Of a stretch of 60,943 nt of DNA, positions 59,145-60,943 are shown in pieces. Position numbers and translations under genes: made by a program. How positions within the stretch are numbered: the stretch's first letter is position 1; each line of letters starts with the position of its first letter. This stretch comes from Fibrobacter succinogenes. GTDB lineage: Bacteria; Fibrobacterota; Fibrobacteria; Fibrobacterales; Fibrobacteraceae. Below the pieces are notes generated by a model. It saw only the letters and a list, made by a program, of their open reading frames with translations. It was not told the DNA's origin and ran no database searches. The stretch lies in NCBI RefSeq assembly GCF_902779965.1, contig NZ_CACZDK010000034.1:1-60943 (forward strand), read 5' to 3'.

Positions 59145-60623
59145 ATGAATTATTTCAACTCAATCCCTATGCGTCGCCAACTCGAAGAAATTGGCCACTG
59201 CCGTTTCATGGAACATTCTGAATTCAGCCGTGGTGTTGAAGCCCTCAAGGGTAAGAAGATTGTGTTCGTCGGTTGCGGTGCTCAGGGTCTCCATCAGGGT
59301 CTCGACCTTCGCGATAGCGGTTTGGATGTTTCCTACACGCTCCGCAAGGAAGCCATCGAACAGAAGCGCCAGTCCTGGAAGAACGCTACTGAAAACGGCT
59401 TCAAGGTCGGTACTTATGAAGAAATGATTCCGGATGCAGACCTCGTTTGCAACCTCACACCGGATAAGCAGCACCACAACGTGATCCCGGCTATCATGAA
59501 GCTCATGAAGAAGGGCGCAGCTCTCTCTTACAGCCATGGCTTCAACATTGTCGAAGAAGGTCAGGAAATCCGCAAGGACATTACTGTGATCATGGTCGCT
59601 CCGAAGGGACCGGGTTCCGAAGTTCGTTCTGAATACCTCCGTGGTTTCGGCATGCCGTGCCTTATCGCTGTCCACCCGGAAAACGACCCTGAAGGCAAGG
59701 GCTGGGACTATGCCAAGGCTTACGCCGCTGGTCTCCATGCTGACCGTCCGGGCGTTCTCGAAAGCTCTTTCGTCGCCGAAGTGAAGTCTGACCTCATGGG
59801 CGAACAGACCATCCTTTGCGGTATGCTCCAGACCGGTACGATCCTTTGCTACGACAAGATGGTGAAGGAATTCGGTATCGACAAGGCTTACGCTGTGAAG
59901 CTCCTCCAGTACGGCTGGGAAACGATTTCCGAAGCCCTCAAGCATGGTGGCATCACGAACATGATGGACCGTCTCTCCAACCCGGCCAAGATCCGCGCAA
60001 CGGAACTTGCTGAAAAGATGAAGAAGATCATGAAGCCGCTCTATCAGGAACATCAGGACAACATCATCTCTGGCAAGTTCTCCAGCACGATGATGGTGGA
60101 CTGGGAAGCTGGCGACAAGGACCTCCTCAAGTGGCGTGGTGAAACCGGCGAACTCGAATTCGAAAAGGTTGCCGCAACTGAAAAGCAGATCACCGAACAG
60201 GAATACTTCGACCGTGGCGTTCTCATGACCGCTATGATCAAGGCCGGTGTGGAACTCGCATTCGAAACCATGTGCTCTGTGGGCATCAAGCCGATGAGCG
60301 CTTACTACGAATCCCTCCACGAAACACCGCTCATTGCAAACCTCATCGCTCGTAAGAAGCTGTTCGAAATGAACCGCGTCATCAGCGATACCGCAGAATA
60401 CGGCTGCTACCTGTTTGCTAACAAGTGCGTTCCTCTCCTCGCAGACTTCATGAAGAACGAAGTCAAGAAGGGCGACATTGGCGATATCTTCAACGAAGGC
60501 AATACCAACGCTGTCGATAACGAAGAACTCATCAAGGTGAACAAGAACATCCGTCAGCATCCGGTGGAAGAAGTCGGTGCCTGGCTCCGCGACCGCATGT
60601 CTGGCATGACGAAAGTTGTCTAA
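59145..60623 (+). CDS. ilvC: Ketol-acid reductoisomerase (long, class II)
   Basis: 492 aa, E. coli-type length. Second step of valine/isoleucine synthesis: Mg-dependent isomerisation and NADPH reduction. Rossmann site [13 protein letters not shown], cofactor-selecting loop [50 protein letters not shown], then the duplicated knotted domain with metal-binding Asp/Glu ([14 protein letters not shown]; the second half [13 protein letters not shown]). AGAGG at 7-8 nt before ATG 59145. Monocistronic here. Confidence 0.97.
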   Translation: MNYFNSIPMRRQLEEIGHCRFMEHSEFSRGVEALKGKKIVFVGCGAQGLHQGLDLRDSGLDVSYTLRKEAIEQKRQSWKNATENGFKVGTYEEMIPDADLVCNLTPDKQHHNVIPAIMKLMKKGAALSYSHGFNIVEEGQEIRKDITVIMVAPKGPGSEVRSEYLRGFGMPCLIAVHPENDPEGKGWDYAKAYAAGLHADRPGVLESSFVAEVKSDLMGEQTILCGMLQTGTILCYDKMVKEFGIDKAYAVKLLQYGWETISEALKHGGITNMMDRLSNPAKIRATELAEKMKKIMKPLYQEHQDNIISGKFSSTMMVDWEAGDKDLLKWRGETGELEFEKVAATEKQITEQEYFDRGVLMTAMIKAGVELAFETMCSVGIKPMSAYYESLHETPLIANLIARKKLFEMNRVISDTAEYGCYLFANKCVPLLADFMKNEVKKGDIGDIFNEGNTNAVDNEELIKVNKNIRQHPVEEVGAWLRDRMSGMTKVV

Positions 60624-60943
60624 TCGGCGCAATACGGCGTTGCTCGCCTCCTCACGTACGACATAGTACGCTACGGGGGCTCGCGCCTTGTCTTGCTTGA
60701 TTATCCAACTTTCGCAAATCGTTCTGCTTGATTAAACTTGCGGGAAGAAAGTTGTCTAATCTTGCTTAGATTGCTTTCGCAAATCTCGCTATAACATAGC
60801 AACTCAAAAACAGCAAAGGCCCGCCGCAAGGCGGGTCTTGTTGCATTAAGTCCTTTAGGTAAGAAGCCGATGCGTAGCATCGGCTTTAACAACCACCCGC
60901 TATGCGGGTGAGATTAGAGCTTAAGCCATTACGAATAGAAGAG
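60624..60943. other. Downstream region of ilvC: hairpins and an ilvC-tail echo
   Basis: GAAAGTTGTCTAATC, the last codons of ilvC, recurs at 60745-60760. Then hairpins CCCGCC-GCAA-GGCGGG (60820-60835), AAGCCGATGC-GTA-GCATCGGCTT (60864-60886) and CACCCGC-TAT-GCGGGTG (60894-60910). No gene seen. Confidence 0.55.
60864..60888 (+). terminator. Candidate ilvC-region terminator
   Basis: AAGCCGATGC-GTA-GCATCGGCTT followed by TAA; strong stem but short T tail. Confidence 0.5.

Noticed and set aside
59160-60632. 490-codon open frame antisense to ilvC
   Set aside because: Same codon-bias shadow effect; no plausible start signal and no recognisable motif.

Overview
The window looks like a chromosomal segment from a Fibrobacter species (F. 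succinogenes-like). The pointers are a lipoprotein with the Fibrobacter succinogenes major paralogous domain (55522-56427), a TIGR02147-type regulator next to two lipoprotein genes (31708-34082), secreted polysaccharide-active enzymes (a CE1-like esterase at 21840 and a GH16 glucanase at 46526), and intergenic spacers full of short repeated 'words' and REP-like hairpins. This is judged from protein content, not from a database search.

Layout. 1-3734: tRNA-Asn, then a minus-strand nfeD-floA-wHTH membrane operon. 3893-8089: a large hybrid histidine kinase with four PAS-like modules and two receivers. 8550-10991: rpsO-pnp. 11157-14605: two tandem membrane HD-GYP proteins. 14786-21510: housekeeping metabolism (ispG, serA, acyl-CoA synthetase, serS). 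21840-27083: the secreted esterase, then a tight minus-strand run yajC-def-spoIID-like-tRNA methylthiotransferase. 27402-31416: two coupled cyclic-nucleotide-binding-domain proteins and the rpsP-rimM-trmD-rplS translation cluster. 31708-35854: the TIGR02147 regulator with two lipoproteins, and ffh. 36220-38974: an accessory patch with an Rpn/PD-(D/E)XK gene and a DUF234-type ATPase, both bracketed by duplicated palindromes. 39044-48748: AGCS symporter, aminotransferase, a His-rich/Met-rich exported three-gene operon, MATE exporter, GH16 enzyme, YhhN-like membrane protein. 48797-58754: mostly accessory genes (stand-alone RelA/SpoT synthetase, DUF4230, GNAT, Sel1 repeats, SDR plus MBL lipoprotein, and a locus encoding a cold-shock-domain/TM/barnase fusion). 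59145-60623: ilvC.

Most striking points. (1) A cold-shock domain fused through one membrane helix to a barnase-type ribonuclease with the catalytic Glu, both Arg and His retained, followed by an SH3-like lipoprotein gene and preceded by a small unknown gene and a NYN/LOTUS RNase gene. (2) Two genes carry an in-frame TGA exactly where Cys (lipobox) or Trp (NYN domain) is expected, although TGA is clearly used as a stop elsewhere here. (3) The first HD-GYP protein has Tyr in place of the metal-binding His of the HD pair; PNPase lacks most of its S1 domain; serS has no conventional start codon for its conserved N-terminus. (4) The ATPase gene lies between identical 34-bp palindromic repeats. (5) Arrays of the word TTCCTAC end directly against apparent -10 elements, and many genes have a TAnATT-like box only 6-9 nt before ATG, suggesting leaderless or near-leaderless mRNAs.

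Start codons were chosen from Shine-Dalgarno spacing and alignment to remembered family starts; several long frames open at TTG upstream of the real ATG and were trimmed.
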